64,000 bases of DNA from positions 248,001 to 312,000 of the forward strand of contig NZ_PDJQ01000001.1 of the NCBI RefSeq assembly GCF_002563855.1, given 5' to 3'. Numbering within the stretch: the stretch's first letter is position 1; each line of letters begins with the position of its first letter. Both the position numbers and the translations under genes were made by a program. The notes beneath the pieces are model-generated. The model had not been told where the DNA came from. It did no database searches and saw only the letters and a program-made list of their open reading frames with translations. This document shows positions 28,386 through 36,920 of this stretch, in pieces. The DNA is from Tepidiforma thermophila (GTDB lineage Bacteria; Chloroflexota; Dehalococcoidia; Tepidiformales; Tepidiformaceae).

Positions 28386-29570
28386 TCAAGCCTCGGCGTC
28401 TTCGAGGCCCCGGGCAGTGAGGACGTTACGGATCACCTCGGCGAGTGGCCCCGATGGCGAGAGAACGACGGGCTCGGGCGACCACTGAACGCCGGCAGCG
28501 GCGAGGCGCTCGCGGGCGAGGTCGACCAGCTGCAGCGCATCATCCGTTGTGAGCTCCAGCGGCTCGGTCCGGGCGCCGCGCTGGACCCATTCCATGGACT
28601 CGCTGCGCAGGACGAGGTCGGAGCCGGAGCGAAGGTGGATGCCGGCGCCGCCGAAGGCGAGCCGGTCGCCGGCGAGGGCGAGTGCTGCAAGCGCAGTCCG
28701 ACCGGCGCGGTTTATCTCTTCGTCGCGGAAGCGGAGCTGCGCGAGCCCGATAAGCGAGAGGACACCGAGGCGGGAAATGCTGCGGACGGCAACACCACCG
28801 ATGGATTCATTCGGCGCAGCCGGAATCATGCCGTGGCCGAGTTGATTGAGTTTGTCTTTCTCCTCCTTGCCGGTCTGTTCCTTCTTCTTCTTAGTTTCGG
28901 TCTCAAATGGCCTCCATGCTTTCCTGTCCACCACATCTTCGCCTGGCAGATTTAGCGGGTCGCCTTTCGTTGCAGCGCGCTTTCCTCGCATCGGCTCCCA
29001 GCCAATCATCTCCGAGGTGTAAGAGCGTGCCAGTTTTAGCGCCAAATCCCTGTTCTTAAGATGGGAATCCCATAATCCGTAAACAAGATCCGTTGGCACG
29101 TGGATTAAGAGGGGCGTCAGGTCATCGACGGATGCCTGATCAAGCTCCTTACCCATCGGCGTAACCAAGAAGGGAGTTCCACCGACCACACTGTCCAGGA
29201 AGTAGGCGTCGCGGCTGCGGTGCGGGGCGGCCAGGTTCGAGAGTTCAATCGTCACGCCATCGTGGGTGAACCGCATGAGGAGGCGGGGCAGCCCGAGCCG
29301 GTCGGCCACGCGGTCGAGGGCGGCTTCGCACCGGTTGGCCTGGGACTGGTAGGAGTCGAGGACGACGACCTCCACGGGGGTGCCTTCGGGCGACCAGCGG
29401 CGCTCAAAGTGGTAGCGCGTCCCATTGCTCTCCATGTAGGTCGGAGGGAAGACCTTGGCGCCTGTCCCGGCCTGCGGTTCGTACTCGGCGCGGATGCGGA
29501 TTGCCGCATCGTCGTTCTGGAGCGTCACCGCCGCTGCGAGCCGTTCGTACAGTGCATCGAGATCCGCCAT
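28386..29570 (-). CDS. csb1: Csb1, Cas7-type backbone subunit of type I-G
   Basis: A 394-residue protein of the GSU0053/Csb1 (Cas7) family, the subunit that coats the crRNA spacer. It starts MADLDALYERLAAAVTLQND and has IRIRAEYEPQAGTGAKVFPP, VVVLDSYQSQANRCEAALD, VELSNLAAPHRSRDAYFLDS-like and FLVTPMGKEL blocks characteristic of the family. The ATG at 29570 is chosen because the family N-terminus begins here; a GTG two codons upstream is possible. It is the first gene of the cas operon. A 12-bp inverted repeat (29693-29704) lies about 120 bases upstream. Confidence 0.93.
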   Translation of the reverse strand: MADLDALYERLAAAVTLQNDDAAIRIRAEYEPQAGTGAKVFPPTYMESNGTRYHFERRWSPEGTPVEVVVLDSYQSQANRCEAALDRVADRLGLPRLLMRFTHDGVTIELSNLAAPHRSRDAYFLDSVVGGTPFLVTPMGKELDQASVDDLTPLLIHVPTDLVYGLWDSHLKNRDLALKLARSYTSEMIGWEPMRGKRAATKGDPLNLPGEDVVDRKAWRPFETETKKKKEQTGKEEKDKLNQLGHGMIPAAPNESIGGVAVRSISRLGVLSLIGLAQLRFRDEEINRAGRTALAALALAGDRLAFGGAGIHLRSGSDLVLRSESMEWVQRGARTEPLELTTDDALQLVDLARERLAAAGVQWSPEPVVLSPSGPLAEVIRNVLTARGLEDAEA

Positions 29571-29782
29571 GTGCACGGCAATCCTTTCGAGACTCCTCAA
29601 GACTCCCGGCCGGGCCGGCGGGCCGGCGGGGCCGGTCAGCGGCAGTCTACCCGGCCGGGCCGCGGCCCCGGAAGGCCTTTGCGCAAAGACGACGACAGGT
29701 GTCGCGAACGGACGCGAGGGGGAGCTGGAGCAAACGCGGATGCCGGGCGGGGCCGCAGGGCGGAGGCGTGGGGCGCCGGTGC
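29571..29782. other. Upstream region of the cas operon
   Basis: 212 bases between the unrecognised 199-residue gene and csb1. They include a CG-rich palindromic stretch around 29610-29670 and the inverted repeat CGACAGGTGTCG at 29693-29704. No gene is seen. This is the most likely place for a cas promoter or its operator, unless the operon is read through from the small genes upstream. Confidence 0.5.
29693..29704. promoter_or_regulatory. Inverted repeat CGACA-N2-TGTCG upstream of csb1
   Basis: CGACAGGTGTCG, one of five intergenic sites with CGACA facing TGTCG in the window. The flanks (GACGACAGG..TGTCGCGAAC) resemble those at 61569. It may be a repressor site; the regulator is unknown. Confidence 0.4.
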
Positions 29783-30382
29783 TCAGCCGGGGGTGCTGGA
29801 TTCGAGGTCGGCGAGCATCTGCTCCATGAGCTCCCGGCCGTAGGGGGTCGGGTCGAAGTGGATGAGGTAGAAGGTCCCGTCGTGCAGGCCGGCGTAGCGG
29901 GCGTTGCGCGTAAGCGAGGCGATGGCGAGCGGGCCGCGCCGGGGCAGGGGGACGAACTTCGTGCCGCCCTCCTCGAGCGCCATCCTGAAGTCGTCGTCGG
30001 TCTGGGCTGCGTACTGCAGGGCGATGGGGACAAGGTGATCGTCCGGCATAAGGTCGAAGAGCCTGGTCCAGGTGAAGAGGTCGTCGGCGCCGAGCACCTG
30101 GCATGCTTTGCAGGTCGTGGGCAGCTGCAGCCGGGCGGACCTGCCGGGCACCCTGCCGAACCAGCGGGCGTACTGGAGTTCGAGCGCGGCGCGGAGGCGG
30201 TGGAACCTGCGCCGCGGGCGCTGGTCCAGGCCGACTGCGTAGTGCTGGCCGCACGGCCAGATGAGCACCAGTTCGCCGGTCTCGCAGTGGGTGACGTAGT
30301 CGTGCGGCGGATGGTTGCGCGGGAGGTCGGTCTTCTCCCAGGCCCGGCGGAGCGGGCCGGCGCCGGAAATGGGATTCGTCAA
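29783..30382 (-). CDS. Unrecognised 199-residue protein upstream of csb1
   Basis: I do not recognise this protein. It reads MTNPISGAGPLRRAWEKTDL and contains two nearby cysteines (TTCKACQVLG, near residue 92) plus ETGELVLIWPCGQHYAVGLD and GTFYLIHFDPTPYGRELMEQ; it has no signal peptide or membrane helix. The start is a TTG at 30382, supported by an excellent Shine-Dalgarno sequence (AAAGGAGG, about six bases before it). The frame is open further upstream without ribosome-binding sites. It is on the cas strand, 212 bases before csb1 and downstream of two other unknown small genes. It may be a CRISPR accessory gene or an independent defence gene. Confidence 0.7.
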   Translation of the reverse strand: MTNPISGAGPLRRAWEKTDLPRNHPPHDYVTHCETGELVLIWPCGQHYAVGLDQRPRRRFHRLRAALELQYARWFGRVPGRSARLQLPTTCKACQVLGADDLFTWTRLFDLMPDDHLVPIALQYAAQTDDDFRMALEEGGTKFVPLPRRGPLAIASLTRNARYAGLHDGTFYLIHFDPTPYGRELMEQMLADLESSTPG

Positions 30383-31062
30383 ACAGCTCCTCCTTTCGTT
30401 GTGACGGATCGCGATTCGGTCGGATGCGGGCGCCGGGTTCGCCGCGGCGACCCGGCGGGTCCCCTGGGCTGCGGTGCTTTCTGGCTGGCAGGTCCCTGGC
30501 GAAGGCCAGGCCGGCGTTACGGGGACGGCGATTTGGCGGGCAGGCGGCGTACGGGCGCGGGGTTCAGGACGGCGGGTCGGACCGGGGAGCGGGGACGGTG
30601 CGAAGGCTCGTGGGGACCTTATTGGCAACCTCCATGGGAGAACAGCTCCGGCGGGGGAGCTTGCGGCGATGCGGGCTGCGACGGGCCGGTCGTGGCGGGT
30701 GGACGAGGGGCGGGGTCGGGGCTTTCTCGCGAGCGCTCGCGGGGGCCCGGGCAGGGAGGCAGGGCAGGGGCTCCCGGGTGCAACCGGCGCCGGTGCACAG
30801 GCGGGTCTGCGCGGACCGCCTGCCGGCAACCCGGAGGCTGCGAGAGCGAACACGGGACTGCGGGCGGCACCTCCGAAATGAAGGGAATGGAGCGGCAACG
30901 GCAGGAGCTACGCGCGTGCGGGGCGGGCTACCGGCGGGTGGACGGCGTTTGGGAGTGTGCGGGCTGCGGGAGCCTGGCGACGGCGGGGGCGGAGACCGCC
31001 ACACGAGGGACTTTGCGATGCGGCGGAATCGCCGATCGGGTTCCACCCGCGCGCGCCACCGA
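30383..31062. other. 680-base gap without a convincing gene
   Basis: Between two unknown minus-strand genes. Long open frames exist on both strands but are composition-driven. The only point of interest is a plus-strand frame starting near 30879-30891 (MERQRQELRACGAGYRRVDG, then VWECAGCGSL) with a zinc-ribbon-like cysteine spacing. It runs antisense into the next gene and lacks a good ribosome-binding site, so I do not call it. Why the small genes are so far apart is unclear; an RNA gene or a decayed gene is possible. Confidence 0.4.
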
Positions 31063-31539
31063 TTACGGGTTTCCGGACGCGCGGCGGAGTTTTTCGGGAA
31101 AGACGTCGACCCAGGCCTTTGTGAGCTTTTCGGGTACGACGAGGTAGGTCAGGCTGCTCGGGCGATACCGGTCGACGGGCGTGTACTCGAGCCCGAGCAG
31201 GACGCAGCCATCGGGGACAGGCACCGGCTCCTTGAACACGAAGCCGCCCTGGTCCCAGTGGTAATAGAGGAATCGGACCTTGCGGAACGGCTTTCTTGCC
31301 TCGAAGAGGGTATACCCGCCCGGAGGGGCGCGAAGTTCGGGTATCGGGTTCCCTCCCGAGCGCACGAAGGCGAACAGGAGCGGCAGGGTGACGGGCACGC
31401 TGCAGCCGACATAGGTGGTCGGCACGATGCCCTCGGTGTCGGTGAAGGCGACCGTTGGCGAGTAGACCCCTCCCAGGTGCGGGTCGTCGCGCGGCCACTG
31501 GACCGGCCGCCTGATGAGCTCGAGAAAATCAGCGTCCAT
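31063..31539 (-). CDS. Unrecognised 158-residue protein
   Basis: I do not recognise this protein. It starts MDADFLELIRRPVQWPRDDP and contains YSPTVAFTDTEGIVPTTYVG, LPLLFAFVRSGGNPIPEL and LTYLVVPEKLTKAWVDVFPE. It looks like a soluble beta-rich protein with no obvious catalytic motif. The ATG at 31539 has a GAAGGAAG Shine-Dalgarno sequence eight bases upstream. It is the middle of three small genes on the cas strand, 117 bases after the 156-residue gene. Its clean reading frame, strong ribosome-binding site and codon use argue that it is real. Confidence 0.7.
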   Translation of the reverse strand: MDADFLELIRRPVQWPRDDPHLGGVYSPTVAFTDTEGIVPTTYVGCSVPVTLPLLFAFVRSGGNPIPELRAPPGGYTLFEARKPFRKVRFLYYHWDQGGFVFKEPVPVPDGCVLLGLEYTPVDRYRPSSLTYLVVPEKLTKAWVDVFPEKLRRASGNP

Positions 31540-31656
31540 CGCGTTCTTCCTTCGCCGGGTGGCCCCCGTGGGCTGCAGAGCCCGCACCGAGGGGCCCTGG
31601 ACCGGGCACTGCTGCAAGAGCTGACTGTCCCGGGCGGTGCCCGAGGCGGGCCGGCG

Positions 31657-32127
31657 TTACGGGCGGCGGTCGCCCGCGACGCCCTTGACATCCAGGTTTC
31701 GAGAAAGGGCGCCGGCGGCCTGCATCCGCTCGACCCAGCGAATGCAGCCCGGGACGGGCTGGGGGAACCAGGGCTCTCCGGGCCGGGTGCCGGGCCGGTT
31801 GCGGTACCAGCCGGAGCCCGGTTTGCCGCCAGCCACCAGGACCTCGATGTCGGTGGTACAGGTGCCAGCCGGGTAGTGCAGGGTGAGCGTGTAAACGGCC
31901 TGGAAGTCCGGCACGCGGAACCGGATGCCGGCAGCGATGAGCCGATTTTGGTCGTCGACCTCGATGAACGGCTCTGCCGTGTAGCCGACGGTTCCAGATG
32001 CTGCCCGTTCGAGGGCGCGAACGGCGAACCAAAGGCCATCTGGAGTGACGTACCCGTGTACCCTTCGTTCGGCGCGCGGGACGAGGCGGGACCGCAGGCG
32101 CGCAAGCAGATGGGCGGCGACGTTCAC
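31657..32127 (-). CDS. Unrecognised 156-residue protein
   Basis: I do not recognise this protein. It starts MNVAAHLLARLRSRLVPRAE and has AEPFIEVDDQNRLIAAGIRF and FQAVYTLTLHYPAGTCTTDI, which suggest a beta-rich fold. The C-terminus (GCIRWVERMQAAGALSRNLD) is helical. The GTG at 32127 is chosen on an AAGGAGG Shine-Dalgarno sequence six bases upstream. It is the first of three small minus-strand genes that precede the cas operon and is divergent from the large helicase gene, with 283 bases between them containing an inverted repeat at 32256. Confidence 0.7.
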   Translation of the reverse strand: MNVAAHLLARLRSRLVPRAERRVHGYVTPDGLWFAVRALERAASGTVGYTAEPFIEVDDQNRLIAAGIRFRVPDFQAVYTLTLHYPAGTCTTDIEVLVAGGKPGSGWYRNRPGTRPGEPWFPQPVPGCIRWVERMQAAGALSRNLDVKGVAGDRRP

Positions 32128-32255
32128 GTGTTGCCTCCTTGACGTCTGCCCCGGGGAGCGGAGATGACGGGCCGCGACGGGAGGTTCGCTGAGCCGGGCG
32201 GGCAGCCGCGGCGGGATGTCTGCGCACGAGCCGATAGCATTCTCGCATACGGCCG

Positions 32256-32270
32256 CGACACCTCCTGTCG
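32256..32270. promoter_or_regulatory. Inverted repeat CGACA-N5-TGTCG in divergent intergenic region
   Basis: CGACACCTCCTGTCG lies between the start codons of the 156-residue gene (minus) and the large helicase (plus), where it could act on both. It is one of five such sites in the window. Confidence 0.4.
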
Positions 32271-32410
32271 TTTGCGCGCAGGGATTGTCGGAGAAAATTC
32301 CGCGGGCGGGGAGCCGGGGTTTTGGGGGGCGGTGGGCACACATTTCTGGCCAGCCGAGCAGCGAAGTTGCTACTATCCCGTCCCAGGCTTGCTTTCGAGG
32401 CCCCAGAAGG

Positions 32411-35400
32411 ATGAACCCGACGTGTCCGCAGTGCGGAGCCCGCATGGTCGTAAGGACCGCGAGGTCGGGCCCTAGCGCTGGCGCGCAGTTCTGGGGCTGC
32501 ACGCGCTATCCGGAATGCCGAGGAACCCGCCCGTATGTGGACGAGAGCAACGGGGAGCGCGCGCAGACCCCGGCGTCGTCCCAAATGCGCCCCCGGGAAC
32601 AGAACAGGCCGTTCGGCGAGGCCGGAGGAGCGCGTCGGGGAGCCACTGATGACAGCCTGCTCGACGAACCCCTGGACGACCAGGACGATGTCGATCCCGA
32701 GGACCTTCCACACGAGGTCGAGCTCGAGCCACTTCGTCCGAACCTCCAGGTCCGACTGTTCCAGGCCGTCGGTCTGCCTCGAGAATGGGTCGAACGGATT
32801 CACGACGCCAGCGTGCCTCCGCGCCTGCGGCGCGCCGCCGCACAGTGGCGGCTCGACTGGCCGTTGCGGTCTTCGCCTGACACGGTCAGCCGGTTCGCGA
32901 GCGTCATCAGCGTGGTGGAGAAGATCCTTACGCGTGGGGCCCTGACAATCGTCGACCCGCAGGTTGAAGAAGCTCTGCCGGTGCCCGACCGAGAGACAAT
33001 CAGCAGCGAGGACATCAGGAAGACGGTTGAACTTCTTGCGGCCGACCCCACAATTCCACCGTCCTGGCCGCTGCACACGGAGGTGTGGGGCAAGGCGAAG
33101 CCCTTCGCGGAATGGTTCGACAACGGGGGCTTCGGGAGGCTCGGCTGGACGCTCGTTCCGGGGATGACGCTGAAGACGACCTTCCAGGAGGCCGGAGAGC
33201 GAACAAGCCACCACCTGCCCATCGTGCTTGCGCACCCCTCGGTCGAGCGCCTGACCGCGGTGACGTTGCCCGGCGATGGTTCAGCCGCTGCACCGACGAC
33301 GTCCGCATGGGCTCAGTGGCGAGAGATGGAGGTATTCCCGCTGCGTCCCGGTACGGACTACCACGGTCCGGACCCGGCTCTCGACCACCTGGCTACGCTC
33401 CTGGCAAAGGCGTCCGTGCCCAAGCCCACGCTGCCGGTCGTGCATCTCAGGCTGTCGCGCTTCGCACACCAGGTACAGATTGCGCTCCTCGAGGCATTTC
33501 GTGGCGGACTGCTTCCCGACGACGCGCCATGGAAGGTAGCCATTCAGCCACCTGAACGTCTGGTTCGAGAGCTTGAACCGGCAGAGCTGGAGCTGGTGCT
33601 CGCGCGAGCGGTGGAAGGTTTCGCGGAGCTGCTGGTGCGGGTCGCCTCACTTCACGGCGTTCCCCTGGGACGACCGGAAGTCAGCACTGCTGTCTTGCCA
33701 TCTTCACCTGCCGGGCCGGCCCAGGTGCTCATACGCGCCGGATTTTCGGGGCGAGTCCCGGTGCTCACGGGGGCTGCCGAGTTCGTGATTCACGACCTCC
33801 CGCTCGGACTCAATGTGGCACCGCCCGTCACGGCCGCACCACCGGTCCGCAGGCAGAATCCGCAGCGCGAAGACGCTGAGTGGATGCTGAACTACGTCTT
33901 CCGGAAGCCGTCGTTCTGGGAGGGCCAGTGGGAGACGGTCCGGCGCACCCTGGAGGGGAAGGACACCCTCGTGCTCCTGCCGACCGGTGCCGGTAAGTCC
34001 ATCGCCTTCCAGCTCGGCGCCATCTGCCTGCCCGGGATGTGCATCGCCGTGGCTCCGATCGTCTCACTCGTCGAGGACCAGCTGGACAACCTCGATCGGG
34101 TTGGCATCGACCGAGCCGTTGGCATAACGAGCAACATCAGCGACCGCCAGCAGCGCGAGGCGGCTGTAACGGCGGTCGGCAGGGGCTGGTACCTTTATTG
34201 TTATATCGCGCCCGAGCGGTTCCAGATTGCGTCATTCCGGGACGCGCTGCGGCAGGCGACAGCGACTGTGCCGGTGTGCTCGGTTGCCATCGACGAGGCC
34301 CACTGCGTTTCGGAGTGGGGGCATGACTTCCGTACGGCCTATCTCAACCTCGGCAGAATCGCCCGCGACTATTGCAAGTACGGAGACTTCGTCCCGCCGC
34401 TTATCGGCCTGACAGGAACCGCCAGCTATATCGTGTTGCGTGACGTCCAGCGCCAGCTGGGGATCCTCGACTACGACGCGCTTGTTACTCCGACCAGTTT
34501 TGACCGGAGAGAGCTTGCGTTCCACATCATGACCTGCAGGTCAGAAGAGAAGGCCGACAGGTTGATCGGCATTATGAACAGTTTGCCATCAAGGTTTGGA
34601 CTGGCATCAAATGGATTCTTCCAGCCACGAGGATCCAATACGACGTCGGGTCTTGTTTTTTGTCCGTACATCAACGGGAACTTCGGGATCTTGCGCTTTC
34701 AAAAAGAGATCCAAGAGAAGCTGCAGATTCACTCGGACGTTTACGCCGGGGGTCTCTCCAAACGAAAGAAGCGCCTGAGCGCGCACCGTTTCAAGCGGAA
34801 CGAGGTCCCGTTACTCGTATGCACGAAGGCCTTCGGGATGGGGATCGATAAGCCGAACATCAGATACACCATCCACACCGGGCTCCCTGCGTCGATCGAG
34901 TCGTACTACCAGGAGGCAGGGCGCGCCGGGCGAGACCGGCAGCGGGCCCTCTCGTTTATTGTGCTCTCGGATGACCGGCCCCAGGCGAACCGGCAGCTCC
35001 TTGACCCGAGCACGGATGTGACCGTACTGGCCCGGCACATCCAGCAGCGACGGTACGACGGCACCGACGATGACGTGACCCGCGCACTCTGGTTCCACGT
35101 CCAGGCGTTCCGGGGCAAGGAGCGGGACCTGGAGGTAACAAAGGCCACCCTGGGCTTACTCGGCGAGACCGGACAGGCCCGCGACGTGGTCATTGGCTGG
35201 CGCATGCCCCGAGGCCCGGGCGGGCAGGGCCTCATGCAGCAGCCGGGCCGCGGACAGGATGACGATGAAACTCAGAAGGCCATAGAAAAAGCGCTGCATC
35301 GCCTGGTGGTCATCGGTGTCGTCGCTGACTATACCGTCGACTACGTGCGGCGGGAGTTTCACGTCAGGCTGGCAGACACGGGCTACGAAGACGTGCGCGA

Positions 35401-36145
35401 ACATCTCCTGGCCTATATTGGTGATTACCAGGCCGGGCTGGTGCCCGCCTATGAGGCACGGGTAAACGCGCTGATGGGCCGTCGCTGGCGCGACTACCTG
35501 GTCGACGTATGTTCGCTACTGATCGACTTTATCTACGAGCATATTGAGCGCGCCCGGCGGCGCTCGCTGCGGGAGATGCTCGAGGCAGCGAGCCTGGGCG
35601 ACGGCGAGCGTCTTCGCGAACGCATTCTGAACTACCTGACGACGACGGAGTACGACGACTTCCTCGTAGGCATCATCCAGTCCACTACGGTGGCTGACGC
35701 CATGCAGCATGCTGAAGAGCTCCTCGACGTCGTCGTCTCGCCGAACGATGCGGAGCGCATCCGGGGGGCAGTGGCCCGGTATCTTACGTCCTACCCGGAT
35801 GTCCCGGTACTGCTGGCATTGCGGGCTGTTACCGAGGGGCTCTCCAGAGACCCGGACCGGGAGGATATTCGCCAGAACCTGACCGCAGCGATGAACTTCG
35901 CGAGGGACCGGTACGGCTACACGCCGGACGAACTCGTCGGGCTGGCCGGCCTTGCGATCAGGGCGATGGGTCGGCGGCCCGAGGTGGCACGCGACGCTGC
36001 CCTCGATCTCGTCGCGGCCATGCAGGGAGACGTTTCTTTTCTCCGGGGCCTGGCACGGGCAGTGCCTGCCTTTGCTGCCGTGCCGTACGCTATGCTCTCG
36101 ACGCGCTTGCTGGTTGAGCGCATTGACCGGGTGCTCGGGGTTTGA
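32411..36145 (+). CDS. Large RecQ-like DNA helicase with N-terminal topoisomerase-type zinc finger
   Basis: A 1244-residue protein. Residues 1-42 form a topoisomerase C4-type zinc finger: MNPTCPQCGARMVVRTA, then FWGCTRYPECRGTR. About 450 residues of unknown fold follow, with VERIHDASVPPRLRRAAAQW and FELLVRVASLHGVPLGRPE-like helical parts. The RecQ-type SF2 helicase starts near 500: Walker A LLPTGAGKSIAFQ (about 522), DEAH in AIDEAHCVSEWGHDFRTAYL (about 626), LTGTASYIVLRD, FGMGIDKPNIRYTIHTGLPA and QEAGRAGRDRQRALSF (about 834). About 380 further residues are not recognised. The ATG at 32411 begins at the zinc finger. The gene ends five bases before the coiled-coil gene. Such oversized RecQ-like helicases occur in defence clusters (DpdF and the Shango helicase are examples); which family this belongs to I cannot say. 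A stretch near 34560-34760 looks less GC-rich than its surroundings. Confidence 0.85.
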   Translation: MNPTCPQCGARMVVRTARSGPSAGAQFWGCTRYPECRGTRPYVDESNGERAQTPASSQMRPREQNRPFGEAGGARRGATDDSLLDEPLDDQDDVDPEDLPHEVELEPLRPNLQVRLFQAVGLPREWVERIHDASVPPRLRRAAAQWRLDWPLRSSPDTVSRFASVISVVEKILTRGALTIVDPQVEEALPVPDRETISSEDIRKTVELLAADPTIPPSWPLHTEVWGKAKPFAEWFDNGGFGRLGWTLVPGMTLKTTFQEAGERTSHHLPIVLAHPSVERLTAVTLPGDGSAAAPTTSAWAQWREMEVFPLRPGTDYHGPDPALDHLATLLAKASVPKPTLPVVHLRLSRFAHQVQIALLEAFRGGLLPDDAPWKVAIQPPERLVRELEPAELELVLARAVEGFAELLVRVASLHGVPLGRPEVSTAVLPSSPAGPAQVLIRAGFSGRVPVLTGAAEFVIHDLPLGLNVAPPVTAAPPVRRQNPQREDAEWMLNYVFRKPSFWEGQWETVRRTLEGKDTLVLLPTGAGKSIAFQLGAICLPGMCIAVAPIVSLVEDQLDNLDRVGIDRAVGITSNISDRQQREAAVTAVGRGWYLYCYIAPERFQIASFRDALRQATATVPVCSVAIDEAHCVSEWGHDFRTAYLNLGRIARDYCKYGDFVPPLIGLTGTASYIVLRDVQRQLGILDYDALVTPTSFDRRELAFHIMTCRSEEKADRLIGIMNSLPSRFGLASNGFFQPRGSNTTSGLVFCPYINGNFGILRFQKEIQEKLQIHSDVYAGGLSKRKKRLSAHRFKRNEVPLLVCTKAFGMGIDKPNIRYTIHTGLPASIESYYQEAGRAGRDRQRALSFIVLSDDRPQANRQLLDPSTDVTVLARHIQQRRYDGTDDDVTRALWFHVQAFRGKERDLEVTKATLGLLGETGQARDVVIGWRMPRGPGGQGLMQQPGRGQDDDETQKAIEKALHRLVVIGVVADYTVDYVRREFHVRLADTGYEDVREHLLAYIGDYQAGLVPAYEARVNALMGRRWRDYLVDVCSLLIDFIYEHIERARRRSLREMLEAASLGDGERLRERILNYLTTTEYDDFLVGIIQSTTVADAMQHAEELLDVVVSPNDAERIRGAVARYLTSYPDVPVLLALRAVTEGLSRDPDREDIRQNLTAAMNFARDRYGYTPDELVGLAGLAIRAMGRRPEVARDAALDLVAAMQGDVSFLRGLARAVPAFAAVPYAMLSTRLLVERIDRVLGV

Positions 36146-36150
36146 ACGGC

Positions 36151-36813
36151 ATGAGCATTGAAGAAGAGCTATCGAAGTTCGTCAGCCTCGAGCAGGTGGT
36201 GGCCGAGGCGGCTGAACGGCTTGAACGGCTTCGGGCGGAGACAGAGCACTATAGCGAGGCCGCAACCGCCCTAACGGACGTCGCCCAGGAGCTTCGCGGT
36301 CAGATTGGCACACTCACCGATGTGGTGGTCGCCATCGGCCGTCTTATCGAAGCGCTGAGGGAGGCAGATACGGCGGCGCTCCTCGCGGGCCAGCATGACA
36401 TCGCACGTCGTGTGGAGCTGCTTGGTGCCGAACTGACCCGGGGAATAGGTGTCTTCGATGAGGCATCGCGTGCAGCCGCCGAGCAGGCATCCAGCCTGGG
36501 GCTCGCGCTCGAACGCTACGAGGGCCAGCTCGCCGGGCTCGCGGCAGCTGTCGCAAATGCGAGGAGTGAGACTGTCGCGCGCCTGGACCGGCTGTCCGAG
36601 GAGCAGGAGGGGCGCCTCGCGCAAACGCGTGACGCGCTCCAGGCATCAGTGGAGGCGCAGCACCGGCAGCTGGACGCCGGGATCAGACAGGTGGCCGAGC
36701 TGGTCCGGCAGGCAAATTCACAGGTTCGCAAGGTCTGGACGACGCTGCTGGCCGGATTGCTCGTGGTCGGGGCGATATCGGCGGGCGCCCTGGTCGGGGT
36801 TTTCACCCGGTAG
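36151..36813 (+). CDS. Tail-anchored coiled-coil protein
   Basis: A 220-residue protein that is nearly all amphipathic helix (MSIEEELSKFVSLEQVVAEA onward), with heptad-like spacing up to about residue 195, followed by one hydrophobic helix (VWTTLLAGLLVVGAISAGAL) and a short FTR tail. It should sit in the membrane by its C-terminus with the coiled coil in the cytoplasm; the helical part resembles methyl-accepting-protein or SMC-hinge type coils only in a general way. The ATG lies five bases after the helicase stop, so the two are co-transcribed and the product is probably a partner of the helicase. Function unknown. Confidence 0.75.
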   Translation: MSIEEELSKFVSLEQVVAEAAERLERLRAETEHYSEAATALTDVAQELRGQIGTLTDVVVAIGRLIEALREADTAALLAGQHDIARRVELLGAELTRGIGVFDEASRAAAEQASSLGLALERYEGQLAGLAAAVANARSETVARLDRLSEEQEGRLAQTRDALQASVEAQHRQLDAGIRQVAELVRQANSQVRKVWTTLLAGLLVVGAISAGALVGVFTR

Positions 36814-36920
36814 GGCGGGTTCGGGACCAGGGTGCGAAGTGACGCGGGGGCGAGGCCGAGCGGGCAGGTCGGTCGCCTGTCCGGGAATGCTGCGCCTTGA
36901 GAAATCGGCAGGAGGATCCC

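Noticed and set aside
30879-31147. Plus-strand frame with zinc-ribbon-like cysteines
   Set aside because: No good ribosome-binding site, runs antisense into a better-supported gene, and cysteine spacing alone is weak in this composition.
32411-36145. Assignment of the helicase as DpdF or the Shango helicase
   Set aside because: Only the RecQ-type motor and zinc finger are recognisable; none of the other Dpd or Shango genes (for example a TGT-like enzyme or a TerB protein) is visible.
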